Shown here: positions 1 to 8,017 of the stretch, in pieces
How the letters are laid out: each line of letters opens with the position of its first letter
Position numbering within the stretch: position 1 is the stretch's first letter
DNA from: Sphingomonas hylomeconis
Lineage (GTDB): Bacteria; Pseudomonadota; Alphaproteobacteria; Sphingomonadales; Sphingomonadaceae
Length of the DNA stretch: 64,000 bases
NCBI RefSeq assembly: GCF_025370105.1
Contig: NZ_JANQBK010000001.1
Location: 620,001 to 684,000, forward strand
Reading direction: 5' to 3'
Notes under the pieces: generated by a model
The model's input: only the letters and a program-made list of their open reading frames with translations
What the model was told of the DNA's origin: nothing
The model's database searches: none
Position numbers and translations under genes: made by a program

Positions 1-1
1 A

Positions 2-256
2 CCGGCCAGCACCAGCGTGATCGGGCGCGACACGGTCAGCCAGATGCATATCGGCATCTATTGGGGCTATGTCGCGATGATCGAGGGGCTGGTCGCGCGG
101 ATGAAGGCGGAGGTCGGGCGGCCGGTCAAGGTGATCGCCACGGGCGGTCTCGCCACCCTGTTCGAGAAGCAGACGCGGGTGTTCGACGTGATCGAGGCCG
201 ACCTGACCATTCAGGGGCTGGCGATGTTGTACGATCGCGCCCATATAGCGGGCTGA
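2..256 (+). CDS. coaX: Type III pantothenate kinase, C-terminal part (5' end outside window)
   Basis: C-terminal ~84 residues of a CoaX-type pantothenate kinase, which phosphorylates pantothenate in the first step of coenzyme A synthesis in the cytoplasm. The frame is open from the window edge. The segment carries a metal/substrate-side helix ([17 protein letters not shown]), the conserved VIATGGLA motif and the family's typical C-terminus ([13 protein letters not shown]). The gene is cut by the window start, not broken. RNase J follows after 117 bases, an order (coaX then rnj) usual in sphingomonads. The identification rests on these motifs and on context. Confidence 0.9.
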   Translation, partial: PASTSVIGRDTVSQMHIGIYWGYVAMIEGLVARMKAEVGRPVKVIATGGLATLFEKQTRVFDVIEADLTIQGLAMLYDRAHIAG

Positions 257-373
257 GCGTCGAGTGCGCGCCTTCATGGCGGCGCCCCTTTCCTCAACCA
301 GATCATTCGCGCCTGACGGCGCACTCCTATGTCGCCCGCCCGAGGGCGAGCGGCTGTTTCAAGAAAGACCTAC

Positions 374-2014
374 GTGACCAATTTAAAGAACGAACTTCTC
401 TATGTAGCCCTGGGCGGCTCCGGCGAGATCGGCATGAACGTCAACCTCTATGGCTGTAACGGCAAATGGGTGATGGTTGATTGCGGCGTGACCTTCGCCG
501 ATCCGCAATATCCCGGCATCGATCTGATCCTGCCCGATCTCGCTTTCATCGAGGAACGCCTGGGCGATCTCGTCGGCATCGTGCTGACGCACGGCCATGA
601 GGATCATATCGGCGCGCTGCCGTATCTCGCCGAGGATCTCGGCGTGCCGCTGTTCGCCACGCCGTTCACCGCCGGCCTGATCCGCGGCAAGCTGGAGGAA
701 GAAGGCAACGCCTCGCGCGTCAAGCTGAAGACGATCCAGGTCGGCGAAGGCTTCGACCTCGGGCCGTTCCACTTCACCTTCGTGCCGATGTCGCACTCGA
801 TCCCGGAATCGAGCGCGCTGCTGATCGACACGCCGTACGGCAATATCTTCCACACCGGCGATTGGAAGCTGGATGCCACGCCCGTGATCGGCAGCCCGGC
901 GACCGGCGAGCAGCTGTCGGCGATCGGCGATGCCGGTATCCTGGCGCTGGTCTGCGATTCGACCAACGTGTTCAACATGGAGGCCTCGGGCTCGGAGCGC
1001 GACGTGCGTGCCGGGCTGATGGAGCAGGTCGCCAAGGCGCCGGGTCGCGTGATGGTCACGTCGTTCGCATCCAATGCCTCGCGCCTGCACACGCTGGGCG
1101 AAGTGGCACGCGAGACCGGGCGGCAATTGTGCGTCGCCGGCCGCTCGCTCGATCGCATCATCAAGGTCGCGCGGGCGACGGGCTATCTCAAGGATTTCCC
1201 CGAGCTGATCTCGCCCGAGGCGGCGATGCGGCTGCCGCGCAACAAGGTGCTGGTGATCGCGACCGGCGGGCAGGGCGAGGAGCGCGCCGCGCTCGGCCGC
1301 GTCGCCGCAGGGTCGCACCCGATCTCGCTCGATGCCGGCGATACCGTGATCTTCTCCTCGAAGCAGATCCCGGGCAACGAAGTCGCCATCGGCCTCATTC
1401 AGAACAAGCTGGCGGCCAAGGGCGTGATGATGGTCAATGATCGTCAGGCGCTGGTCCATGTGTCGGGCCATCCGGGCCGTCCGGAACTGGCGCAGATGTA
1501 TCGCTGGATGCGCCCCGAGGTGCTGATCCCGGTGCACGGCGAAATGCGTCACCTGATGGAGCAGGCGCGCTTCGCGCTGTCCGAGGGCGTCGAACGCGCG
1601 CTGGTGCAGACCAATGGCGATATCGTGCGCCTCGCCCCGGGCGAGCCGACCAAGATCGGCCATGCGCATCACGGCCGCCTCGTGCTCGACGGCGACGTGA
1701 TCCTGCCGGGCGACGGCGGGACGATCAACGAGCGCCGCAAGCTTGCGGTCAACGGCCAGATTTCGGTCGCGGTGGCGATCGACAAGGGCGGTCGCATGCT
1801 CGGCCAGCCGCAGGTCCGCCTGCAGGGCATTCCGGTTGAGGAGGATCGCGATCCGTTCGTCGCCGAAGTCGCCGATGCGCTGGTCCAGGCGACCCGCCAG
1901 GGCGGGCGTGACCGCGCCAAGCTGCGGGAAGCCCTGCGGCTTGCAGTGCGCAAGGTGGCGACGCGCTGGACCGGCAAGAAGCCGATCGTCGACGTGCTGC
2001 TGATCGAGGCGTAA
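374..2014 (+). CDS. rnj: Ribonuclease J (metallo-beta-lactamase / beta-CASP RNase)
   Basis: RNase J family endo/5'-exoribonuclease acting in mRNA decay and rRNA maturation in the cytoplasm. The protein opens with ELLYVALGGSGEIGMN, has the metal-binding HGHEDHIG at about residues 73-80, further beta-lactamase/beta-CASP motifs (PMSHSIPES, FHTGDWK, PVHGE) and the C-terminal domain of full-length RNase J. The GTG at 374 is preferred: AGAAAG lies just upstream and the protein then starts VTNLKNELL. An in-frame ATG at 329 would add 15 unconserved residues. At 546 residues it has the normal length. It sits between coaX and a DUF1467 gene, probably one transcript. Confidence 0.93.
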   Translation: MTNLKNELLYVALGGSGEIGMNVNLYGCNGKWVMVDCGVTFADPQYPGIDLILPDLAFIEERLGDLVGIVLTHGHEDHIGALPYLAEDLGVPLFATPFTAGLIRGKLEEEGNASRVKLKTIQVGEGFDLGPFHFTFVPMSHSIPESSALLIDTPYGNIFHTGDWKLDATPVIGSPATGEQLSAIGDAGILALVCDSTNVFNMEASGSERDVRAGLMEQVAKAPGRVMVTSFASNASRLHTLGEVARETGRQLCVAGRSLDRIIKVARATGYLKDFPELISPEAAMRLPRNKVLVIATGGQGEERAALGRVAAGSHPISLDAGDTVIFSSKQIPGNEVAIGLIQNKLAAKGVMMVNDRQALVHVSGHPGRPELAQMYRWMRPEVLIPVHGEMRHLMEQARFALSEGVERALVQTNGDIVRLAPGEPTKIGHAHHGRLVLDGDVILPGDGGTINERRKLAVNGQISVAVAIDKGGRMLGQPQVRLQGIPVEEDRDPFVAEVADALVQATRQGGRDRAKLREALRLAVRKVATRWTGKKPIVDVLLIEA

Positions 2015-2024
2015 GACCTCAGCC

Positions 2025-2303
2025 ATGCGGTGGACCTCGGCCCTGGCGATCTACGTCCTGTTCTGGGCGTTCTCGGTGTTCTTCGTGCTGCCCTTCGGGG
2101 TACGCACGTCGGACGAGGCCGGCGTCGCGCGCGTGCCGGGGCAGGCGGAAAGCGCGCCGCACACGTTCGCGCTGGGCAAGGTCGCGCTGAGGGTGACGAT
2201 CGTCGCGACCGTGTTGTTTACGCTGTTCCTGCTCAATTACGTGAACGGCTGGGTGGTGGCGAAGGACCTCGATCTGTTCGGCGCGCTGGCCGGGCTGGAA
2301 TAG
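2025..2303 (+). CDS. DUF1467 family small membrane protein
   Basis: A 92-residue inner-membrane protein of the DUF1467 family. It has two predicted transmembrane segments, about residues 5-25 (ALAIYVLFWAFSVFFVLPFG) and 58-78 (VTIVATVLFTLFLLNYVNG), joined by a polar loop with a PFGVRTSDEAG-type motif at the first helix exit. No biochemical role is established for the family. It starts 10 bases after the RNase J stop, so it is almost certainly co-transcribed with rnj, and the same neighbourhood recurs in related alphaproteobacteria. Confidence 0.85.
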   Translation: MRWTSALAIYVLFWAFSVFFVLPFGVRTSDEAGVARVPGQAESAPHTFALGKVALRVTIVATVLFTLFLLNYVNGWVVAKDLDLFGALAGLE

Positions 2304-2343
2304 GCGGCGCCAGCGTCGGCCGCTTGGATTGTGCATGCGGCTT

Positions 2344-2457
2344 GATGGATCCTGACTTTCGTCAGGATGACGGCAGGAAAAAAACACTGCCGTCATCCTG
2401 AACTTGATTCAGGATCCATCGCGCCGCAGTCTCCCCGGTGGGGGGCATGCGATGGCC
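2344..2457. repeat. Palindromic intergenic repeat, left copy flanking a GIY-YIG gene
   Basis: About 110 bases beginning GATGGATCCTGACTTTCGTC and containing a long hairpin whose arms read GTCAGGATGACGG and CCGTCATCCTGA, followed by a second palindrome around GAACTTGATTCAGGATCC. A closely matching copy in the same orientation occurs at 2770-2883. The match runs past the hairpins through CCCCGGT..GG.G.ATGCGATG, so the start codon of the GIY-YIG gene lies inside this copy. Confidence 0.85.
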
Positions 2458-2781
2458 AAGCAGCCATGCGTCTATATCCTGGCAAGTCAGTATAACGGGA
2501 CGCTGTACATCGGCGTCACCGCGCATCTGCTTGCGCGGCTGTACCAGCATCGAACCAACAGCATGCCCGGTTTCTCCGCGCGTTACGGCGTGGGCAGGCT
2601 CGTATGGTACGAATTCCATGCCGACATGCCCTCCGCCATCGCGCGCGAAAAGCAGCTGAAGGCGTGGCGGCGCGACTGGAAGATTGCGCTGATCGAGGGG
2701 GATAATCCACGCTGGGTGGATCTAGCGGTGGGCTTGGGACTCGAGCCGCTCGGCCCAACCCCGCGGCACGATGGATCCTGA
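2452..2781 (+). CDS. GIY-YIG nuclease family protein
   Basis: A 109-residue single-domain GIY-YIG nuclease of the stand-alone type often mislabelled as an excinuclease subunit. Visible motifs are YIL then LYIG spaced by about ten residues, the catalytic Arg helix (LLARLYQHR), the metal-binding Glu in AREKQLK and the late NPRW..L Asn, so the active site looks complete. The start at 2452 is chosen because the upstream in-frame ATG at 2404 only adds translated repeat sequence. The stop codon is supplied by the right-hand repeat. Both gene ends thus lie in the flanking direct repeat. Substrate unknown. Confidence 0.85.
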   Translation: MAKQPCVYILASQYNGTLYIGVTAHLLARLYQHRTNSMPGFSARYGVGRLVWYEFHADMPSAIAREKQLKAWRRDWKIALIEGDNPRWVDLAVGLGLEPLGPTPRHDGS

Positions 2782-2883
2782 CGTTCGTCAGGATGACGGA
2801 AGGATAAGATAGCTGCCGTCATCCTGAACTTGATTCAGGATCCATCGCGCCACAAACCCCCGGTACGGCGAATGCGATGCCCC
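2770..2883. repeat. Palindromic intergenic repeat, right copy flanking a GIY-YIG gene
   Basis: Second copy of the repeat at 2344-2457, same orientation, with the same hairpin arms and the same trailing CCCCGGT..GG.G.ATGCGATG. It supplies the last codons and TGA stop of the GIY-YIG gene. After the repeat, an ATG-led stretch (MPRQSS) faintly resembles the start of the GIY-YIG protein (MAKQPC), possibly a remnant of another gene copy, but only a few codons can be compared. Confidence 0.85.
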
Positions 2884-2931
2884 GCCAGTCGTCGCTTCTG
2901 AACCGCCGACGGGATGGCGGTAGTGGGAGTG

Positions 2932-5238
2932 TCAGGTACGCAGGCGCTCGATTGCCTGTGCCAGGGCGACGTACAGCTTGCCCATGTCCGACGACAGCAA
3001 GGTGACGCCGAGCGGCGAGCCGTCGCGTTGCGCCAGGATCGCGCGCAGCATCGCTTCGAAATCGTGGATGTAGCGGTTGACCTGATCGCGGAAGGCGTCG
3101 TCCTCGTCGTACAGGCGGACGATCTCGCGCACGTCGCTGGTGTCGAGCAGGCGGACCGCGCGGCGCGTGAAGACGCCGCGGTCGCCCTTGAGATAGGCGG
3201 CCCAGGCGCTGTCGGTGACATCGGCGGAGAAGGCCTTGGTGATGTCGATCGAGGCGGAGTTGAGCGATTCGATCAGTAGCGACACGCGGCGCGCGAAATT
3301 GTCCTTGTCGGCCGTTTCGCGCTCGGTGCGCGCGTCCTCGATCCGGCTGTCGACGACCGTCGTCGCCTCGCCGATCGCGTGGATCTGCTGCGTCAGGCGA
3401 TCCGAAGCGCGCCCGGCAATGTCCGCGGCATCCTCGGCGGCGCGGCCGATCGCGGCGATCTGATCGCGCAGCGCGTTGCCCGAGGCGCGCTGGATCGCGG
3501 CGGCGCTGGCATGTTCGAGCGCTGCGGCGGCTTCCGGAATGACCGTGGCCAGCGTTTCGCGGGCGCGATCGGCGGCGGCGCTGGCGGTGTCGCGCACGCG
3601 CATCAGCGCCTCGACCAGCCGCGGCGCGGCTTCCTCGGCGAAGCGGTTGGTGCGGCCGATCGTCTCGTCGACCATGTTGCCCAGTTCGTCCGCCTTGGCG
3701 CGGCCGTCGGTCAGCGTCTGCAGCAGCGCCCCGGACAATTTATCGAGCGTCGTGCGCTGGCCGGAGATGACGTGGGCGATCGCCTCGATCGCGTCGTGCG
3801 TGCTTTCCGCGGCAGTCACCAGCGCGAGCAGCTCCGGCTTGGCCTGGCCGATCACGCGGCGGCTGCCGGCAATGCGGTCGTCGAGCCGCGCCAGTGCATC
3901 GGGCAGCGTCTCGTCGATCTCGCGCGCGGCGGCGTCCAGCGCGGTGAGCAGATGTTCGGTGGTGGTGATCGCGCCGCGCGCCATGACGTCGCCGGTCCTG
4001 AGCGCCTCGGTCATCGCATCGGCCGAGCCGCCCAAGGCGCTGATCGAGGCGGCGAGATGCTGCGTGCGATCCACGCCCTGCGCGTGCAGCGTATCGAGCC
4101 GGCCGGACACGCGGGTGATGCCGCTGTCGAGCTCGTCGATGATCGCGTCGCTGGCGGTGCGCTGGTCGCCGAGGCGATCGGCGATCCGGTCGATCACCGT
4201 CTCGATCGCCGCGATCCGCCCCGATAGCGCCTCGGCGCTGTCCGTCGCGGTGCGATCGAGCGCGGCCTGGTTGGTGCCGAGCATCGCCAGCATCGCCTCG
4301 CCCTGCGCGGCGATGCCCTTGCGCGCTTCCTCGACCGCATCGGCGGTGCGGCCGAGCAGGCCGTCGACCGCGTCGGACATCTGCGCAGTGACCAGTTCGA
4401 GCCGCGCACCGGCGGTCTCGCCGGTTGCTTCCATCCGCACCATATGCGCGGCGAGGCGCTGCGCGGCGCCGCCGGCCAGCGCATCCGCCTCGCGGCCACG
4501 CTCGGCCAGCGCGACGAGTTGCGCATCGAGCGCGCCGGCATGTGCGGCGGCGCTGAGCCCCGTGCGGTCAAGCGCTTCGCCGATCGTGGTCGTTTCGAGG
4601 TGCGCGCGCGGCAGCATTGACAGCAGCACGTCGAGCTTGGCATGCGTGCCGGCGGCGGCATCGGCCAGTTGGCGCACATGCGCGTCGGCCGCCGCGACCT
4701 GATCCGCCAGCCCGCCACCGATCGTGGCGAGCCGCGTGGCGGCGGTGTCGCCGAGGGCCAGCAGTTGCGTGGTCTGATCGGCCAGCCGGGCGCGGTTGGC
4801 GTCGATCGCGCGGGACAGCTGACCGACGGTGCGCTCGAGGCTGGCGGCCTCGGCGCGCATCGCCGCTGCCGTGCGGCCGAAGCGGCGCGCTTCCGCCGTG
4901 CTGGTGCGCAGGCGCAGCAGCAACAGCACGCCGATCAAAGCGGGGGGCACGCACAAGGCGGCGATGAAGCCGGTCAGCTCGATCGGCGAGACCGAGCGCA
5001 GCGCGCTCCAGGACAAAGCGAGCATCGCGGCGATCCAGCCGAGCGCGACGACCAGCCCGAGCGCGGGCACGATCCAGTCATGCCCTGCTGGCACGTCTTC
5101 GTCATAGGGGTCGCTCAGCAGTTCGGGCGTGTCGATGGCGACGATATCCTCCAGCAACAGGTCCTCTTCGGGCCAGGCGGCCGCGGTCGATCGTCGCGTG
5201 AAGATGGTCGAACCCCCGTTCATGCATCCGTTTACCAC
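2932..5238 (-). CDS. Large coiled-coil inner-membrane protein of unknown function
   Basis: A 768-residue protein I cannot assign to a named family. An acidic N-terminus (about 50 residues) is followed by two membrane helices at about 54-77 and 87-110. A very long Ala/Arg/Glu-rich region (about 115-610) with heptad character and repeated ERxxADAxxxR-like segments looks like extended coiled coil, similar in style to chemoreceptor or apolipoprotein-like domains. A compact ~130-residue C-terminal domain ends RLRT. It starts with GTG at 5238; an ATG at 5223 is an alternative. It is divergent from the Hpt-like gene at 5305. A structural or signalling scaffold is a guess. Confidence 0.75.
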   Translation of the reverse strand: MVNGCMNGGSTIFTRRSTAAAWPEEDLLLEDIVAIDTPELLSDPYDEDVPAGHDWIVPALGLVVALGWIAAMLALSWSALRSVSPIELTGFIAALCVPPALIGVLLLLRLRTSTAEARRFGRTAAAMRAEAASLERTVGQLSRAIDANRARLADQTTQLLALGDTAATRLATIGGGLADQVAAADAHVRQLADAAAGTHAKLDVLLSMLPRAHLETTTIGEALDRTGLSAAAHAGALDAQLVALAERGREADALAGGAAQRLAAHMVRMEATGETAGARLELVTAQMSDAVDGLLGRTADAVEEARKGIAAQGEAMLAMLGTNQAALDRTATDSAEALSGRIAAIETVIDRIADRLGDQRTASDAIIDELDSGITRVSGRLDTLHAQGVDRTQHLAASISALGGSADAMTEALRTGDVMARGAITTTEHLLTALDAAAREIDETLPDALARLDDRIAGSRRVIGQAKPELLALVTAAESTHDAIEAIAHVISGQRTTLDKLSGALLQTLTDGRAKADELGNMVDETIGRTNRFAEEAAPRLVEALMRVRDTASAAADRARETLATVIPEAAAALEHASAAAIQRASGNALRDQIAAIGRAAEDAADIAGRASDRLTQQIHAIGEATTVVDSRIEDARTERETADKDNFARRVSLLIESLNSASIDITKAFSADVTDSAWAAYLKGDRGVFTRRAVRLLDTSDVREIVRLYDEDDAFRDQVNRYIHDFEAMLRAILAQRDGSPLGVTLLSSDMGKLYVALAQAIERLRT

Positions 5239-5304
5239 GATTCCCCCGCCAAGAAAGCGAATAGCGAAACCTTGCCTTAAGGGATTGTCCGTAAGCCGGC
5301 AGAC

Positions 5305-5598
5305 ATGGCCTATGATCCCGGAGCAATCGATGCGACCTTGGCGGCAGCGGTCGGCGACGAGCCGGCGCTGATCGCCGAGTTGCGCGAGGCGTTCCTCAAT
5401 AGCGTAAGGCGTGGCCTGGACGGGCTGGAAAGCGCGCGCGACGTGGCCGGCTGGCAGACCGCGGCCTTCCGGCTGAAGGGGCTGGCGGCAAGCTTCGGCG
5501 CGGTGCGCCTAATGGCGATCGCCACGGAAGCGGCGGGCGGGGCGGTGCAGGACGCCGTCGTGCTGCGCAAGCTGCGGCGTGCGGTGGAACGGCTTTAA
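5305..5598 (+). CDS. Hpt-like domain protein lacking the phosphoacceptor histidine
   Basis: A 97-residue four-helix Hpt-domain-like protein. Hpt proteins normally shuttle phosphate through a His in an AHxLKGxxxxxGA motif. Here the matching segment reads AAFRLKGLAASFGAVRL (about 53-69), so the His position is Phe55 (codon TTC at 5467). The rest of the motif, including the LKG turn and the Gly-Ala that follow, is intact, which argues for a retained fold with lost phosphotransfer. It is divergent from the coiled-coil membrane gene and upstream of a set ending in a histidine kinase that also lacks its His. Confidence 0.75.
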   Translation: MAYDPGAIDATLAAAVGDEPALIAELREAFLNSVRRGLDGLESARDVAGWQTAAFRLKGLAASFGAVRLMAIATEAAGGAVQDAVVLRKLRRAVERL

Positions 5599-5700
5599 CC
5601 GCCGGGCCGGCATTTCTGCACGCCGGACGGGGCGCGCCGGAGGTGACGAAGCGGGCTACCCCCTTTGCCAACGACGTTCCGACCGCCTAACAGCCGCAAG

Positions 5701-6882
5701 ATGCTGGCTGGACTGATTTTTGCAACCGACGATGCCGACGACCGCCCGGGGACGCTGGCCGCGACCCTGCCGTTTGGCGGGCTGACGCTGATCGAATTCC
5801 AGGCCCGACTGCTGGTCGGGGCGGGGGTGAGCCAGTTGCTCGTCGTGGTCGCGCGGCTGACGCCCGAACTGCTCGGTGCGATCGCGCGGATCGGGCGCCG
5901 CGGTGCCTCGGTCGATGTCGTGCGCACCGCGGTCGAGGCGGCGGACAAATTGCATCCGCTGGCGCGCGTGCTGGTGATGGCCGATGGGCTGGTGACCACC
6001 GGCGACGTGCTGTCGCTGCTCACCGAGGAGGGCGGCGATGCGCTGCTCACCGTGTCCGATCACGACGCGGCACCGGGATTCGAGCGGGTCGGGGCGGAAA
6101 CCGCCTGGGCGGGGCTTGCCCGGCTCGATGCCAAGCGCGTCGCCGAAGTCGCGATGCTGCCGCGCGATTACGATTTCCAGTCGACGCTGCTGCGCGTCGC
6201 GGCGCAGGGCAAGGCCGCGCATATCCGGCTGCCGGCGGCGCTTTCCGGCGGGGCGCACGGCATCGAGCGCGATTCGCGGGCACTGGCGACGCGCGGCACG
6301 CTGATGCTCGCGGTGCTGGTCTCCAAGCCGGTGGTGTGGGCCGACCGCTACATCCTGGCGCCGCTGGCCCGACTCGCGCTGCCGCCGCTGATGGCGCGCA
6401 CCGTGCCGAGCGTGGCGATGGCTGCCGCGGGCGTGTTGCTGGGCCTCGGCGCGCTGGCGGGGATCCTGTTCGAGACCGCGTCGATCGGCGTGGCGCTGTC
6501 GATCGTCGCCGCCTTGCTGTTCACGATCGGCGCGGCGCTGGCGTGGCTGCGCGACGAGGAGCCGCTCGCCGCGTTCCAGAATCTCGCGATTCCGGGGCTG
6601 GCTGCACTGGCTGCGTTGCTGCTTGGGCACGTCACGTCGATGCGCGACGGCACGGCGACGGGCTGGACGCTCGGCATTGCGCTGGTCGTCGCGGCGGCGC
6701 TGAGCGAGCGCGCGGCGCGGCCGGGGGGCAAGCGGCGCTGGTGGGGCAGCCCGGTCGCCTATCTGCTGATCATATTGCCGTTCACCATCGCCGGCATGCC
6801 GCTCGTCGCGCTGGCGGCGGCGGCCAGCTATGCCGCGATCACGCTGGCGGCGGCGATTGAGGGTTTTCGCGAAAAGCCTTAG
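5701..6882 (+). CDS. Degenerate nucleotidyltransferase / CDP-alcohol-transferase-like membrane protein
   Basis: 393 residues if started at the ATG at 5701 (an ATG at 5665 adds 12). Residues 1-200 resemble a sugar-nucleotide transferase fold (TLPFGGLTLIEFQARLLVGAG, then VLVMADGLVTT), but the glycine-rich LAAGxGxR loop is replaced by FATDDADDRPG. Residues 205-390 hold about five to six membrane helices and begin SKPVVWADRYILAPLARL, resembling the entry of CDP-alcohol phosphatidyltransferases, yet the DxxDGxxAR catalytic motif is absent. This is the layout of bifunctional inositol-1-P cytidylyltransferase/phosphatidyltransferases, apparently without either active site. Family assignment is inferred. 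Confidence 0.6.
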   Translation: MLAGLIFATDDADDRPGTLAATLPFGGLTLIEFQARLLVGAGVSQLLVVVARLTPELLGAIARIGRRGASVDVVRTAVEAADKLHPLARVLVMADGLVTTGDVLSLLTEEGGDALLTVSDHDAAPGFERVGAETAWAGLARLDAKRVAEVAMLPRDYDFQSTLLRVAAQGKAAHIRLPAALSGGAHGIERDSRALATRGTLMLAVLVSKPVVWADRYILAPLARLALPPLMARTVPSVAMAAAGVLLGLGALAGILFETASIGVALSIVAALLFTIGAALAWLRDEEPLAAFQNLAIPGLAALAALLLGHVTSMRDGTATGWTLGIALVVAAALSERAARPGGKRRWWGSPVAYLLIILPFTIAGMPLVALAAAASYAAITLAAAIEGFREKP

Positions 6883-6916
6883 GGCGGCTTTAACGACATT
6901 CCCCTATGGGTGCCGG

Positions 6917-8017
6917 ATGGCGAGCAACCTTCGCGACATGGATGATGGGATCCACCGGGATCCCGGCCTGCTGATCGCGCGCGCGGCGGCGGCGGACCTG
7001 CGCGGCCGGGCTCGGCTGGCGACGGCGATCGACGATTTCTTCCTGGCCAGCGACGGGCGGCTCGACGACCGCATTCGCGCGTCGATCCAGCAGACGCTGG
7101 CGGCGCTGGTGGCCACGATCGAGGCCGGCATCGCGACGCATGCCGCCCGGCTGTTGCTGGCGCGGGACGCGGTGCCGCTGGCGACGGCGCTGCAGCAGCC
7201 GGCACCATCGGTGCTCGATCGGCTGTCCGATGCCGGCCTGTTGCGCGACAGCGACCTGATGGCGGAGCTGATCGCGCGCGCGCGGCACGACCTGACCGCT
7301 GCGGCCTTGCCCGCCGAGGCCCCCAGCCAGGCCGATGCGCCGAGCCTGCTGGCGCGGCTGGCCAGCCACTCCGATGGGGTCGTGGCCAGCGCCGCCAACG
7401 CACTGTTCGCGGCCGAAGGCCGGCGGCACGGGCTGCTCGATGGCGTGGCGCAGAGCGACCTGCCGGCCGAACTGCACCACCGGCTGGTCTGGTGGGTCGC
7501 CGCGGCGCTGCGCGAGCGGATCCCCGTGCGCGACGATCTCGCTGCGCTGGATCGCGCGCTGGCCGAGGCGGCGGTGCGCAGCCTGACCGCGCATGACGAG
7601 GGCGAGCGGCTGGAAGCCGCGGCGATGCGGCTTGCCGCAGCCTATGATGCCGGGGCCGGCGAGCTACCCGATCTGTTGCTCGAGGCGCTGGGCGACCGTC
7701 GTCTTGCATTGTTCACCGCCTTGCTCGCGCAGGCGACGGGGCTGGGCTACGAGCAGGTGCGCGCGCTGACCACCGATCCGGACGGGGCCCTGTTGTGGCT
7801 GATGCTGCGCGCGCTCGAACTGGACCGGACGGCGATCGCCCGTATCGGCCTGGCGCTGTGCGAGGCGGATCCGCGCCGCGATCTCGAGGCGTTCGCCGCA
7901 TCGCTCGACAGTATCATGGCGGTGCCGATCGATGACGCCTGGGCGGCGCTCGCACCGCTCAAACTTCATCCGGATTATCGCGCGGCGCTCGCCGCGCTGG
8001 CGGGAGCCCGTACGTGA
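6917..8017 (+). CDS. DUF2336 domain protein
   Basis: A 366-residue, all-alpha, Ala/Leu/Arg-rich cytoplasmic protein matching the DUF2336 type common in alphaproteobacteria; no biochemical function is known to me. HEAT-like helical repeats are suggested by recurring segments such as LLARLASHSDGVVASAANAL and LFTALLAQATGLGYEQV. ATG at 6917 is chosen because upstream in-frame codons read through the preceding gene. The stop overlaps the GTG start of the histidine-kinase-like gene (GTGA), so the two are translationally coupled, pointing to a shared signalling role. Confidence 0.8.
   Translation: MASNLRDMDDGIHRDPGLLIARAAAADLRGRARLATAIDDFFLASDGRLDDRIRASIQQTLAALVATIEAGIATHAARLLLARDAVPLATALQQPAPSVLDRLSDAGLLRDSDLMAELIARARHDLTAAALPAEAPSQADAPSLLARLASHSDGVVASAANALFAAEGRRHGLLDGVAQSDLPAELHHRLVWWVAAALRERIPVRDDLAALDRALAEAAVRSLTAHDEGERLEAAAMRLAAAYDAGAGELPDLLLEALGDRRLALFTALLAQATGLGYEQVRALTTDPDGALLWLMLRALELDRTAIARIGLALCEADPRRDLEAFAASLDSIMAVPIDDAWAALAPLKLHPDYRAALAALAGART

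Noticed and set aside
2019..2401. Open frames giving HPDESQDPS-type peptides around 2.3-2.9 kb
   Set aside because: These are translations of the GTCATCCTGAA palindromic repeat and not genes.
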